DNA of 64,000 nucleotides from Cacajao melanocephalus (lineage: Eukaryota; Chordata; Mammalia; Primates; Pitheciidae): the NCBI GenBank assembly GCA_963573385.1, contig CAUYLG010026897.1, positions 1 to 64,000 of the forward strand, given 5' to 3'. Numbering within the stretch: the first letter of the stretch is position 1; every line of letters begins with the position of its first letter. The translations under genes were made by a program, and so were the position numbers. Shown piece after piece: positions 37,929 to 47,999 of the stretch. The notes under the pieces were generated by a model. It searched no databases, was not told where the DNA came from, and saw only the letters and a program-made list of their open reading frames with translations.

Positions 37929-38094
37929 GGCCAGAAGACATGGATGGATGCATGGATGGATGGAAGGACGGATGGATGGATGGATGGATGGATGGATGGA
38001 TGGATGGATGGATTGCTTGATTGACTGATTGATTGATTGATTGATTTAGGCATGGGTAGCATACATCAATTACTATTCTAAGGCAGTAATATTT
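37929..38094 (+). repeat. GGAT/GATT microsatellite with flanks duplicated at 39.8 kb
   Basis: GGCCAGAAGACA precedes an ATGG/GGAT tract (37941-38012), then a GATT tract (38012-38046), then TTTAGGCATGGGTAGCATAC. Both non-repetitive flanks recur around a shorter GGAT tract at 39797-39862. Confidence 0.9.
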
Positions 38095-39529
38095 CCTGGA
38101 TTGGAATTAGGCAAATTAGGGCCCATTCCTCAAGCTGAGGTTAAAGGCAGTTCTCAGGATCTTATGGCCACCCTATGGAGGAAGGGATGTAGAATGGATT
38201 CCAATTGATCATAGGTTGATGGCAAGAGCACAATATGGGAACAGGAACACTGTCCATTGCTCTAAATCTGACTTGAGTGGGAAATACCTATCACTTCTGA
38301 AAGCAAATCCCCAGAAGATCCAAGCTCCAGTCACTGGACAGAAGGGCTTTAGGATGCTAGGTCTCCTTCCAAGATAGTCCTTCCCACTGCACTTTCCCGT
38401 TCTCGAAGATATCCAGGGTATTTGTTCCAGGCAATGCTAAGAGGCAGTTCAAAAACATAATAGACTTATTCCTAAGATATTTTATTTTTCTGCTTTTAGA
38501 GTGGCCTCTGAAGCTAGAATGAAATACTTTCCATGTTGCCTCAATTAGAGATTTTGTTTTTATTCTGTGTCACACACTGTTTCTCATGGGGCAAAGAGAC
38601 AATTTCAGAATCATCCCGCATCCATTGGCTTACTTTCATGTAAAGGTTAAAGGAAAGATTCTGTCTTGGAAAGCAACATTTTCTCATTATGAGTGTGGGA
38701 GCCAGGATTATGGGATTTCTTGAAAAGAATTTGTGAACAATCAGGTAGTTAAGAAGACCGTGGGTGTGCATCACAGCCTCGCCAGAGGACTGCGAGATTG
38801 AGAGAAACTCTCCAGCATGAAGCAAAGAGCCTTCCTAGGGGATGATGTGGTGGCCTGGGTCATTCTCCAGAGGGAAGTCATCTGCCCTGCTCTGAAAAGA
38901 AGCTCTGTGTGCGGAAAAGTCTTCCCGTGGTGGAGACCATGATGTAGCCACAGATGATCAGAATAGGAGGAGCTTTCGGATCCCACCATCTTTCAAAAAC
39001 TAAGGTCAAGAGAGGTTACGCAGCTCCTCCAATAACACTTTCCTGAGAGAGTAACAGTTTGGAGGAGTCAAAGATGAAAGGAAAATAGGAAGTGTCACAC
39101 AACGTGATTTGACAGAACCAGAATAGCACTGGGCCAGGCCCGTAACAGACCTCTGAAAAGTGCGGTTGGCACCAAAAATGGATAATGACATTCAGAGAAC
39201 AGGTCACTGGAGGCCATTTCAGGGCAAGTCAGAAATCTCAGCTTCAGACATGAGACAGTTCTGGAACCAATGCGGGTAGCAAGAATCCGAGGGCTTCTGC
39301 CAAGTGGCTTCTCTGCTGCCCAGCCAGGTTTTATGAGCCAAATTTCTCTTGTATCAGCAGCTCTCGTGCTGAGGTATTTTCAGGGCATTTTGTATTCCCA
39401 GTCCAAAAGATTCCACTCAGAGAGGGAAGAAGAAGGAGACTGTACAAGTATTTGCAGGCCAGTTTTGTGCCCAGCTCTGTGTACTGCTGATCACATGCTC
39501 CCTGTGCTTCCCTCTTGTCCCTCCTTCTC
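38095..39529. other. unannotated stretch, locally GC-richer after 38.7 kb
   Basis: No repeat or gene recognised. Overlapping ORFs on both strands (38541-39207 minus, 39270-39644 plus) have no domain or splice support. Confidence 0.4.
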
Positions 39530-39796
39530 TACACACACCCACACACGAATACACTCACACATGCACATGTGCACACTCATACACAGCTACCCACACGTGC
39601 TCATACACTTGCACACACTCACACACTCACGCATGCACATGTGAACACTTACTCATAAACAGCTATGCCCACAGTCTCATACACTCACACACACACTCAC
39701 ACATGCACATGTGCACACTCATACACATCTACACCCACATGCTCATACACTCATACACACTGGTACTCACACATGCACATGTGTACACTCACTCTT

Positions 39797-39875
39797 GCCA
39801 GAAGACAGCTATGGATGGATGGATGGATGGATGGATGGATTTAGGCCTGGGTAGCATACCTAAGTTGGTAGCATT
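39797..39875 (+). repeat. second copy of the GGAT cassette inside the minisatellite
   Basis: GCCAGAAGACA, then GCT, then a 7-unit ATGG tract, then ATTTAGGCCTGGGTAGCATAC. The right flank matches 38043-38064 at 20 of 21 bases. Beyond that, CTAAGTTGGTAGCATTT may align with 38078-38094 after a 13-bp gap. It interrupts the CACATG units. Confidence 0.88.
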
Positions 39876-39889
39876 TGCATGATGTATTG

Positions 39890-39919
39890 ATGAGAGTGTG
39901 TATGCCCACACACTCTCAT
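39890..39919. repeat. 12-bp perfect hairpin at the cassette's right junction
   Basis: ATGAGAGTGTGT and ACACACTCTCAT flank ATGCCC. The left arm is minisatellite sequence in the opposite orientation. Confidence 0.92.
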
Positions 39920-41425
39920 ACATTCACACATACTTGCACTCACACACACATGCACATGTGCACACTCATACACATCTACACCCACACATATACTCACACA
40001 CTCTCACTCACATACATGCACATGTGCATATGTATACACATCTACACCCACACACTCACACACTTGCACTCTCACATGTGCACATGCACATACTCATAAA
40101 CAGCTACATCCACACACACACACTTGGACCCATGTATGCACATGTGCACACTCATACACATCTATACCCACATACTCACGCTCTCATGCACACACGCACA
40201 TACTCATAAACAGCTACACCAACACACTCATAGTCACACACACTCACACTCATGCATGCACATGTGCACACTGATAAGCAGCTACCCCCACACACTTTCA
40301 CTCACACACACTTGCATTCACACATGCACATGTGCACATTCATACACATCTACACCCACACGTTCACTCGTATTCACACATGTACATGCACACACTCACA
40401 TACAACTACACCCACACTCATACACACACTTGTACTTACACATGCATATGTGCACACTCATACACAGCTACACCCACATACTCATACTTGCACTCACACA
40501 TACATACTTATAAAGTTACACCCACATTCATACGCTCATATATTTGCAGACACTTGCACATGCATGTGTGTGAACTCACACACAGATACATCCACACTCT
40601 CATGCACACACCCGTATTCTCACACATGCACAGGTGCACTCTCATAAACAGTTACACCCACACACTTACACTCACTTGCATACACTCACATGCATGTATG
40701 CACACTCACACTCGTACAGCCACACTCACATATTCATACACTCATGCACCACTCACACTCACACATACACATGCACAAACACATACACAGCTACACCCAC
40801 ACTCTCATACACACACTCACACACACAGATGTGCACTCATAAACAGCTGCATCCACACACACACGCTTGCACACTCACACATGCATATGTACACACACTC
40901 ATGCACAGCTACATGCACACTTTCACTCTCACACATGCACACTCACATACACAGCCACTCACACACTCACATACACACACACTCACAAACAGATGCGTGT
41001 GTGCACACATAGCTATACCTACACTCACACACACACTTGCACTCTCACATGCATGTGAGCACACACAGGTACACTCACACACACTCGGACTTTCACATGT
41101 GCATGTGTGCACAGTCATACACAGCCACCCACACTGTCATACACACACACACATGCATGTGTGCACAGATACAGCTACACCCACATACTCGCATATACTC
41201 ACACTTGCACACACATGCAAGTGCACACTCAGCCACACACATCTCTCATGCACTCACATCCACTTGCACTCTCACACACGTGCACACACCCACACTCATG
41301 CACATCCACACTTTCATACACTTACACAAACCCACACTCTCACACATGCACATGTACACACTCACATTCATACACACACACTCACATCTCTCACACACAT
41401 TCACCTCACCTTCACTCTCACTCTT

Positions 41426-41802
41426 AGTTATGTTAGTTCCCTTGTCCCTGAGTATATCTAGGTTTATGTGTCACATTTCCAAATCTCCCTACCTCTTCTT
41501 AGAACAAAGGATTTAAAACAATGGTCTTCTCTCATTGCTACAGACAGTCTATGCTTGTTATTTTCATTTCACTTATTTCAAGAGCAATTTCAGATACCTA
41601 CTAGAAAAAAGTGCTCTGCCAGATTGAGGCTCTAAAGAGTGGGGTACAAAAATAATTATCGAAGAGGAAGAAATAGCTAAAGGACATGCCTATACAACTC
41701 CAGTGTATGGAAGAACTAACATCTGCTTAAAACTGGCTTTGAGGATACGAAAGAAAGAGATATAGAACTTCTTTCTTTAATATGTAATATTTATAAAGTA
41801 GA
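41426..41802. other. unannotated noncoding stretch
   Basis: Non-repetitive sequence after the minisatellite; nothing recognised. Confidence 0.45.
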
Positions 41803-41985
41803 TAACTTATTCAATGCCTACTATAACCAGGCAGGGTTCTAAATGCTCCATATTTTCCCACTAATCCTGACAACCCATGAAGTAGCAGTTCTTGATTATT
41901 CCTATTTTACAAATGGAGAAATTGAGGCTGAAGGAACTTGCTGAGACCACGGGGCATGTGAAGATGTCAGTATTCCATATATGCA
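41803..41985 (-). mobile_element. MIR SINE
   Basis: TTCAATGCCTACTATAACCA, ACAACCCATGAAGTAGCAGT, TTTTACAAATGGAGAAATTG and ACTTGCTGAGACCACGGGGC follow antisense MIR. Confidence 0.78.
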
Positions 41986-42599
41986 ACTTTTCACTATGAG
42001 AGGGAGCACTTCTGACTTTGTAGAAGAGGAGACATTTGGGCTGAGCCTTTAAGAACAGGCAAGAACTTGATCATAGATCCCTAGAGGCCATGGGAAGTGT
42101 GGGAGCAGAGGCTCCCAGATGGAATGCGTTGTCCACCCATACCTCGTGGAGAGAGAATGGGAGTGTGTCTGACTTGGACAAGCAGGAGAACGCTGGGCGA
42201 GTAAAGGAGACCAGCAGCCCTAGAGCGACAGGCACTCACGATGCCAGGGTTTACCCTTGGCTCAAGAAACTCCTCAGTAAAAATCAGATCAACAATCATT
42301 TTGTTTGTTGAGAACTTTTGCAGCCACCTTACCTGTCAATAGAAAACCCCTGAAGGCCCCTAGTTCCCTTCCATTCTGTCTCTGTAGCACATCCTGCAAG
42401 CCTCCTAAAAGCATTGCTTCATGTAGGAGGTACTCGGTACTTGGGTTCTTCCTTCATCCTGCCCCATTCTCCAAACAAACACTGCCGTTACTTTTATATC
42501 ATCAGGGAAAACTTCCGCTCTTCCCTCTGTACCACTCCAATTGTTTCCCATCTCTTCTCCCTGCCCTGTGTCTTCACCCTAGCAGCCATACTTCCTACA
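41986..42599. other. unannotated; weak L2-like patch near 42025-42085
   Basis: AGGAGACATTTGGGCTGAGC resembles antisense L2. The rest, including ORFs at 42090-42628, is unassigned. Confidence 0.4.
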
Positions 42600-42700
42600 A
42601 AAGCTGGCAAAATGACCTTTCTGAATAACCAATTTTGTTCACATCATTCCCCAGCTCTTTCAGGACTCACTATGGGAAGCAAATAGCCAATCAATAAATT
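42600..42700 (+). mobile_element. L2 remnant
   Basis: AATGACCTTTCTGAATAACC, TGTTCACATCATTCCCCAGC and TTTCAGGACTCACTATGGGA fit a sense L2 internal part. Confidence 0.4.
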
Positions 42701-42722
42701 CAATGTGTTTGACAGACAGAGG

Positions 42723-42900
42723 CTTATCTAAATAATAAAGAATTTCTAAGAAGGCCACTGCAGATGTTGGAACCCCCAACAGGCTGGAAGTCCAAGAGAG
42801 TTTCCAATCAGGCTGACACTTATCTAAATAATATTAAGAATTTCTAAGAGCTCTCCAGGCAAAGGACCACCCCAGAGAGGGTGTTCAAACCAGGCTGTAG
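42723..42900 (+). repeat. diverged 96-bp direct repeat, two units
   Basis: CTTATCTAAATAATAAAGAA TTTCTAAGA (split here for length) at 42723 recurs at 42819 as CTTATCTAAATAATATTAAG then AATTTCTAAGA. The ends TCCAATCAGGCTGA and TTCAAACCAGGCTG also correspond. Confidence 0.75.
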
Positions 42901-43764
42901 CAGAAGGAAAGGACTCATGGCAGGAGTTCCCACACTCAAGGAGCTCTGTGCACTTAGAAACACTGGAATAGGGGCTCATACATAGGGGGAATGGTGGGGA
43001 ATAGGATTGGCAGAGAAACAAGGACCCCTACAATCCCAGGATTCAAGTACTGCAGTGGGTGCCTCTCAGGCACTGGCTAAAACCCGTTGCTGCACCGCTG
43101 TGCTTTTCCACTCCTCAGGTCCTGTCCCCAGGTGTCTCCTGACCTCACATGCCTTGATTCTATGATTCATAGAATCAGATTTCTGCACTAGTTCCATTAT
43201 TTCAATCCCCACGGTGTCTCTATCTCACATCTACGGCCTTTTCTGTATTTGATTAAAAATTCCTCTAAGGAAGAGGCAGGAAGAAATCTTTGAAGAAAGC
43301 CCCTTTCTTGAAGATGAGAGCATTCAGAGTGCAGAAAGGGGGATAAAGCTCTATTTTTTGGTAGACCCAGGCAGATGAAAAACATTTCTAAGAGCCTTGA
43401 GCAGGAGTGTCTATGATTCATGGAGTAATGTCAGCACCCATCATAGGAGCCTCTCATGAAAAGAATTGTAAGGGAACTTGAGCTCCAAGGACAATTGCCC
43501 TGTAATGGGTTTCAGCATTCAACGCCATGGGCTTGCAAGATTCAAAAGAAAAGATTAAACCCAAAGGGTATAGGAAAACAGTCTCCCTCTATTTGTCAGA
43601 GAGAATAAGCCTTCTTCCACTGCCCACGCCCGCCCCCTGTACCAGCTTTCCAGAATGACCTCCACCCAGGCTTGACAGGGTTTTTGTTACTGCCAGGGCC
43701 AGCAGCTGTCTCAGCGACTTAATGATTTCACTCAACTTAATTCCTTTCTGTGCATTTTCATAAA
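42901..43764. other. unannotated noncoding stretch
   Basis: No repeat or gene recognised apart from the palindrome at 43155-43177. Confidence 0.45.
43155..43177. repeat. 23-bp palindrome
   Basis: TGATTCTATGA and TCATAGAATCA are exact reverse complements around a single T. Confidence 0.9.
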
Positions 43765-43870
43765 CCCCTTACTCTGTGCAGGGTCTGTGCTAGGTGCTGA
43801 GGATACAGGAATGGATGATATATCATCTCTGGCCTCCAGGAATTTACATCCTAATTGAAAGAGACGGGCG
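43765..43870 (-). mobile_element. L2-type antisense remnant
   Basis: CTTACTCTGTGCAGGGTCTG, GCTAGGTGCTGAGGATACAG and CAGGAATTTACATCCTAATT follow antisense L2. Confidence 0.6.
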
Positions 43871-44267
43871 TATTGCTGAGGTCATGGATGAATGGCTTTT
43901 TAAGTATTTTCACCTTCAGTGTGTGAGAAACAGCATCCTCCTCTGCTCTAGGCCACTACCAGCTGCCTTGGAATCCCAGTTCAAGAGTCACCTCCTCTAG
44001 GGATCCCAACTCCCACCTCTGGCATGAGGGAGGTGAGGCCGACACTTAAAGCATGATCTCTCCCCAGAGAGGAAAGAAAAGGATGAGGGCCTCTGGAAAG
44101 GAGTCTTCAGTCTCTAATAAGCAAGGGGTACATTTTAGGGAGCAGAGACCCTTTCTCCAGGCCACTAAAGTCTGCTCATATTGCAATAATTTTTTAAAAA
44201 CCTCTAGACCTTTCAGAAGCGCTGTCTCAGTTTTGCTAACCTGGAAGTCTTAAAAACTAAGCAAAGA
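43871..44267. other. unannotated noncoding stretch
   Basis: No repeat or gene recognised. Confidence 0.45.
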
Positions 44268-44305
44268 TGATCATCACCACTTCATCAATGGGGAAACTGA
44301 GGCCC

Positions 44306-44336
<31 letters not shown>

Positions 44337-44410
44337 TTCACCCAGGGTCACACAGAAGATGGAATACAGAGCCAGGGGTAGCCAGGGCCTCTTCCCAGTC
44401 CCCCACAGTG
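44268..44410 (-). mobile_element. MIR SINE with internal GA microsatellite
   Basis: ATCAATGGGGAAACTGAGGC, CACCCAGGGTCACACAGAAG and AGAGCCAGGGGTAGCCAGGG follow antisense MIR. The usual CAGAGAGG site has expanded to a GA tract at 44304-44331. Confidence 0.8.
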
Positions 44411-44724
44411 GCTTCTTCAGCTGATCCCCAGGGGGTGTCCTGAATGGCGAGTTTTATGAAAGTTTGCTATTATTCTGATGCACAAAGTGGATATCTTCTC
44501 AAAAATAAACAGCTGAGTAGGTGAATCATAGAAAAGGAGCAGGTCGCTGTGTAGGAAGCACTCCCTTGCAGTCAGCAGGGCCATCCTCTCAGGCCACTGC
44601 AGATGTGGGAAGCTGAGCAGGGAAGTAGGAGGCAGGTCCTCCTCCAAAAGCTCTGTCTCGAGTCCAGAGGCCCCACCTTCCACAGGGGCCCCAACTTTGT
44701 GAGTGGGTTCAAGGATTATTTAGA

Positions 44725-44800
44725 CGTAACACAGGCAAATTCCCTAGGACAGGGCCTGGAACACAGCAGGCTCATGATATGTGGCAGCTAGTCATAGCAA
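44725..44800 (+). mobile_element. MIR 3' end fragment
   Basis: GGACAGGGCCTGGAACACAG and CAGGCTCATGATATGTGGCA match the MIR 3' part. Confidence 0.5.
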
Positions 44801-45261
44801 TGGAAGATCAGGATGTATGAGGTGAGGCATTTGAAGGGCTGCAAAGTGTGGCTTGTGTCAGGTCACAGAGCTAGGTGATGACCCACACAGGTGTTCTGAG
44901 TATGTGTTGGCTTTCTGCCCACTAGCTTTTCCAAACACCACAGGCACAACCTGGCAGGCTTTCGTGAAATCAGATGTCACCAGCCTGGTGGGCTCTCTCT
45001 GTTCACTGACAGGGATTCTTCCAGCATGCAAAGGAAACTTCCTCTCCATTGTTCCTGAAGCATCTGCTAGAGGAAATTGCCAACGTTCCCAGTGCAGGAA
45101 GCAGCACCTCAGAGCATCCAGCAAGAAGAGAGGAGACCTGGTTGTTCCCATAAAGAAAAGTCCCAAAGCCCAGAAACCCAAACGTGTAGTCGTCTAGCCC
45201 ACCTTGCATCTTGCACCTCCAGTTTGCAGCCTGTTGAGCACCTGACTCCCTTTCTTGTAAG
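44801..45261. other. unannotated; open frames on both strands
   Basis: The plus frame at 44853-45197 (114 codons, with a lysine-rich end) and the minus frame at 44858-45181 overlap. The first 50 bp look like antisense MIR (AGGTCACAGAGCTAGGTGAT). No homologue recognised. Confidence 0.4.
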
Positions 45262-45350
45262 ACTTTATCTGTTCAACACTCACGAAACATCCACTATATA
45301 GTGTGCAATTGACCAGGTGCTGGAGACACAGGGATGAACAACTACAGGTC
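45262..45350 (-). mobile_element. L2-type antisense tail
   Basis: TGTTCAACACTCACGAAACA and CCAGGTGCTGGAGACACAGG match antisense L2 tail order. Confidence 0.5.
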
Positions 45351-45384
45351 CATCCTCAAATGCAGTCTGAGCCTCGCCACCCAC

Positions 45385-45510
45385 AGCTGATTGACAAGTT
45401 CCTTGAGAAAAGGGATCATGCCTCCTTCCCTGCCATATCCTTAATGCGAGGCATCATCCTGGGCACAGAGCCAGGGAACTCAGAGCCTCAGTGACTAAAT
45501 GCAAGGCCAC
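45385..45510 (+). mobile_element. L2 3' end
   Basis: ACAAGTTCCTTGAGAAAAGG, GATCATGCCTCCTTCCCTGC and CTGGGCACAGAGCCAGGGAA follow sense L2 3' order. Confidence 0.6.
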
Positions 45511-45714
45511 TGGGTTTGCAAGCCCAGACGTGAGCGTTATCCTCCTCCCTTACTATGTAAGACAGAAGGCAGAACAGGGATGAGAGCTATGGCTGTGAAG
45601 CAACAGCAATCAAATAGAAACTGTAAGACCGAGCTGGAAATATGATCTCTCTTCATCTTACTAGGCTGCAAGCTTCTCTTGAGAGTTTCTTCAAGTTTTA
45701 ATCTTAAAAATATA

Positions 45715-45915
45715 TATTTGCCAATCTCCTATGTATATTGGACACTCTGCTAGGTACATTTGCATACATTATTTTGTTTTACTCTTACAACCCTCTGGTG
45801 AGATAGGTGGAAATATTCCTGTCTCATAGATGTGAAATAAAGGCTCAAAGAGATCAAGTGACCTGCCTAATGTCATACCTTGGGAAGGGCTGATGGGGAT
45901 TCCAGCTAGGTTTTT
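45715..45915 (-). mobile_element. MIR SINE
   Basis: TATTGGACACTCTGCTAGGT, CTCTTACAACCCTCTGGTGA, GAAATAAAGGCTCAAAGAGA and CAAGTGACCTGCCTAATGTC follow antisense MIR. Confidence 0.8.
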
Positions 45916-46112
45916 ATGTCTTGCTGTGACACTCACTGCATTTTATTTGTGCAAACTTCCTGCCTGCACCAAATACATATGCATGTATGTACACAGATTA
46001 GCAATGTATCTAGCAAATCTTGATGCATCCGTCCTACTCAAGGATAGATTCATGGTACTGAGCTTCCTGCATATTCCCACTATTTATTGCAAGCGTACTG
46101 CATGCACCAGGA

Positions 46113-46453
46113 GGGTAGAGTTGGATTAAGAGCACAGGATTTGGTCCTGTGCTTACACCTGTAACCCCAGCACTTTGGGAGGCTGAGGCGGGCGGATCAC
46201 CTGAGGTTGGGAGTTTGAGACCAGCCTGACCAACAGGGAGAAACCCCAACTCTAATAATAAAAAAAAAGAAAAATACAAAATTAGCTGGGCATGGTGATG
46301 CATGTCTGTAATTCCAGCTGCTCAGGAAGCTGAGACAAGAGAATTGCTTGAACCTGGGAGGTGGATATTGCAGTGAGCTTAGATCACACCTTCTTTGCAC
46401 TCCAGCCTGGGCAACAAGAGTGAAACTCCATCTCAAAAAAAAAAAAAAGAAAA

Positions 46454-46493
<40 letters not shown>

Positions 46494-46690
46494 CAGGATT
46501 TGGAGCTATGCTGTTTCCATCCACCTTTGGCCAAATTACCAACCTCCCTATGCTTCAGTTTCCTTGTTAATAAAATGGGACAATAACAATGATACCTACC
46601 TCATAAGGTTGTGGTAAAAAATAATAATAAATTAATAATTCAGGTAAACCAAGAGAAAGTGCCCGGGACGTGGTTTGACTCATTAAATAT
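46113..46690 (+). mobile_element. MIR SINE split by an Alu
   Basis: The 5' scrap GGTAGAGTTGGATTAAGAGC runs into the TSD. After the Alu the MIR continues with AGCTATGCTGTTTCCATCCA, CCTCCCTATGCTTCAGTTTC, AAATGGGACAATAACAATGA and CTACCTCATAAGGTTGTGGT. Confidence 0.8.
46145..46492 (+). mobile_element. Alu with CA-expanded tail
   Basis: Slightly 5'-shortened, starting at about TGCTTACACCTGTAACCCCA and running to CTCCATCTCAAAAAAAA. The linker has an irregular ATAATAATAAAAAAAAAGAA. The tail is followed by a CA tract at 46456-46492. TSD ACAGGATTTGG at 46134-46144 and 46493-46503. Confidence 0.92.
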
Positions 46691-46714
46691 AAAAAGCCAT
46701 TACCATCTGCTAGC

Positions 46715-46860
46715 CACAGTGCCATGCATTTATACATCATTAGCTCTGCTTCTTCCAACCAACCTGCAGAGTAGGTAACATCATCATCATTTTTAGATGA
46801 GGAAGTTAATACTCTGTAAGTTTAAATCACTTGTCAAAGGCTATGATTGGAAAAAAAGAG
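46715..46860 (-). mobile_element. MIR SINE
   Basis: CCACAGTGCCATGCATTTAT, CAACCTGCAGAGTAGGTAAC, TTTTTAGATGAGGAAGTTAA and CACTTGTCAAAGGCTATGAT follow antisense MIR. Confidence 0.72.
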
Positions 46861-47555
46861 GTGAGAAACATTTTGGCCTGCTTTGTGCTAGAGAAACACA
46901 ATTCCAAAGAACCATGCCAATATGCAACACAAGTTCTATTCACCAGCAGAACAGGACCCTGTGTTTGGATAATAGCGTTTGAGCAAAAGCTCTGACACGG
47001 CTCAGGCTGAAACCTCCACCAGGGGTCTTTGCTGATCTCCATTTCCTACGTTTCTGCACTTCAGACATTTCCCATTCTCAAGGGTTTATTGTTTCAAATC
47101 TGTGTTTTTAAAAGCTAATTCTTCCAGCCCCAGAAGAAAAGAGACCTTGGAAGCATTGCCCAAGAGTCTCTGCTTCTCTGTGATTGTTTTCTTGGAAGCC
47201 TCAGAGAGTTCAGATAACTCGGCTCAAATACGTCCCCAGTGTTCATCTTCATGTTAACACTCTTTCCAATCATCTGATATTTATTCTTCCTTAGCAGTGA
47301 AAGAGTCAGCAAGCCCCATTTGACATGCTTACCTGAACATCTGGAACTAAAAGCATGTCAAATAGCATTCATTTTAATATGCACATTTCAAATTATGGAT
47401 TTATAGCTATCTATCTTGTGATGCCTCAGGAGTTTCAAGCTGGTCCTCATCAAAATTACCACCTTTGGAAATTGTTTTCAAACACCTGCTACCTTCCTCC
47501 TGCTACATCATCATCATCGTTATCATCAAAACAATAGTTACGGAGCACCTATCTT
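46861..47555. other. unannotated noncoding stretch
   Basis: No transposon recognised; contains the hairpin at 47318-47363 and an ATC-rich patch near 47508. Confidence 0.45.
47318..47363. repeat. inverted repeat, 13-bp arms, 20-nt loop
   Basis: ATTTGACATGCTT (47318-47330) and AAGCATGTCAAAT (47351-47363) are exact reverse complements. Confidence 0.92.
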
Positions 47556-47866
47556 ACTAGCTCATTTTTTAATTGAGACACAATTTGCGTATGATAAAAT
47601 TGACTTTTTTGAGATGTATAGGTAGATGAGTACTGACAAATCAATTTATAAACATTGTCATCCCAAAACATTCCCCCATGTACATTTGCATTAATCCCTT
47701 TCCCCAAGTCTGGACCCGACAATCACTGATGTGATTTCTGTCACTACAGTTTTTTGTTTTCTAGAATATTACATGCATGGACTCATACTGAATATGCGCT
47801 TTTGTATATGGCTTCTCTCATTTAGCATAACACTTCTGAAGTTCATCTTTACTACGCCCATTAGTT
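47556..47866 (-). mobile_element. L1M 3' end fragment
   Basis: Antisense old L1: AATTGAGACACAATTTGCGT, CACTGATGTGATTTCTGTCA, ACATGCATGGACTCATACTG and TTCTCTCATTTAGCATAACA. It overlaps in element position with the sense L1 at 48000-49226, so the two are separate insertions. Confidence 0.7.
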
Positions 47867-47999
47867 CTTAATCCTCACAGAGCTTCAGCGTCTTGGGGCA
47901 TTTAAAAATTATTCAGATGTGTAGCCTCAATACCTAGAAGATTAAATTCATCTTGTCTAGGGCAGTTTTGTTTTAAAAGCTCCCCTAGTGAGATAACCT
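47867..47999 (+). mobile_element. possible hAT-Charlie fragment
   Basis: AGATTAAATTCATCTTGTCT and TTTTAAAAGCTCCCCTAGTG resemble the middle of a Charlie-derived MITE. It would be interrupted by the following L1. Confidence 0.4.

Larger units (their letters stand above)
39530..41425 (+). repeat. 1.9-kb CA-rich minisatellite, about 60-72-bp unit
   Basis: The strand shown is almost free of G except in recurring TGCACATGTGCA, itself a perfect palindrome. The anchor recurs at 39562, 39634, 39704, 39774, 39951, 40017, 40137, 40257 and 40325. The unit is roughly CACATGCACATGTGCACACT then CATACACAGCTACACCCACA, and two versions (ACAGC and ACATC) alternate irregularly. Stop codons are rare, so all three forward frames give long His/Thr/Ser ORFs (for example 40634-41461) that are artefacts. 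Confidence 0.93.

Noticed and set aside
39530..41425. CRISPR-like or satellite-encoded system
   Set aside because: Units are low-complexity with no conserved repeat separated by unique spacers, and the host is a primate. It is an ordinary minisatellite.
40332..41461. Forward ORFs of 226 and 275 codons, rich in His, Thr and Ser
   Set aside because: They run through the CA-rich minisatellite in three overlapping frames. The lack of T/G-containing stop codons explains their length; there is no start context, domain or splice pattern.
44853..45197. 114-codon plus-strand ORF with lysine-rich end
   Set aside because: It overlaps an equally long minus-strand ORF and begins in a MIR-like patch; no splice sites or family recognised.
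47318..47363. miRNA precursor
   Set aside because: Only 13 paired bases, shorter than a normal pre-miRNA stem.
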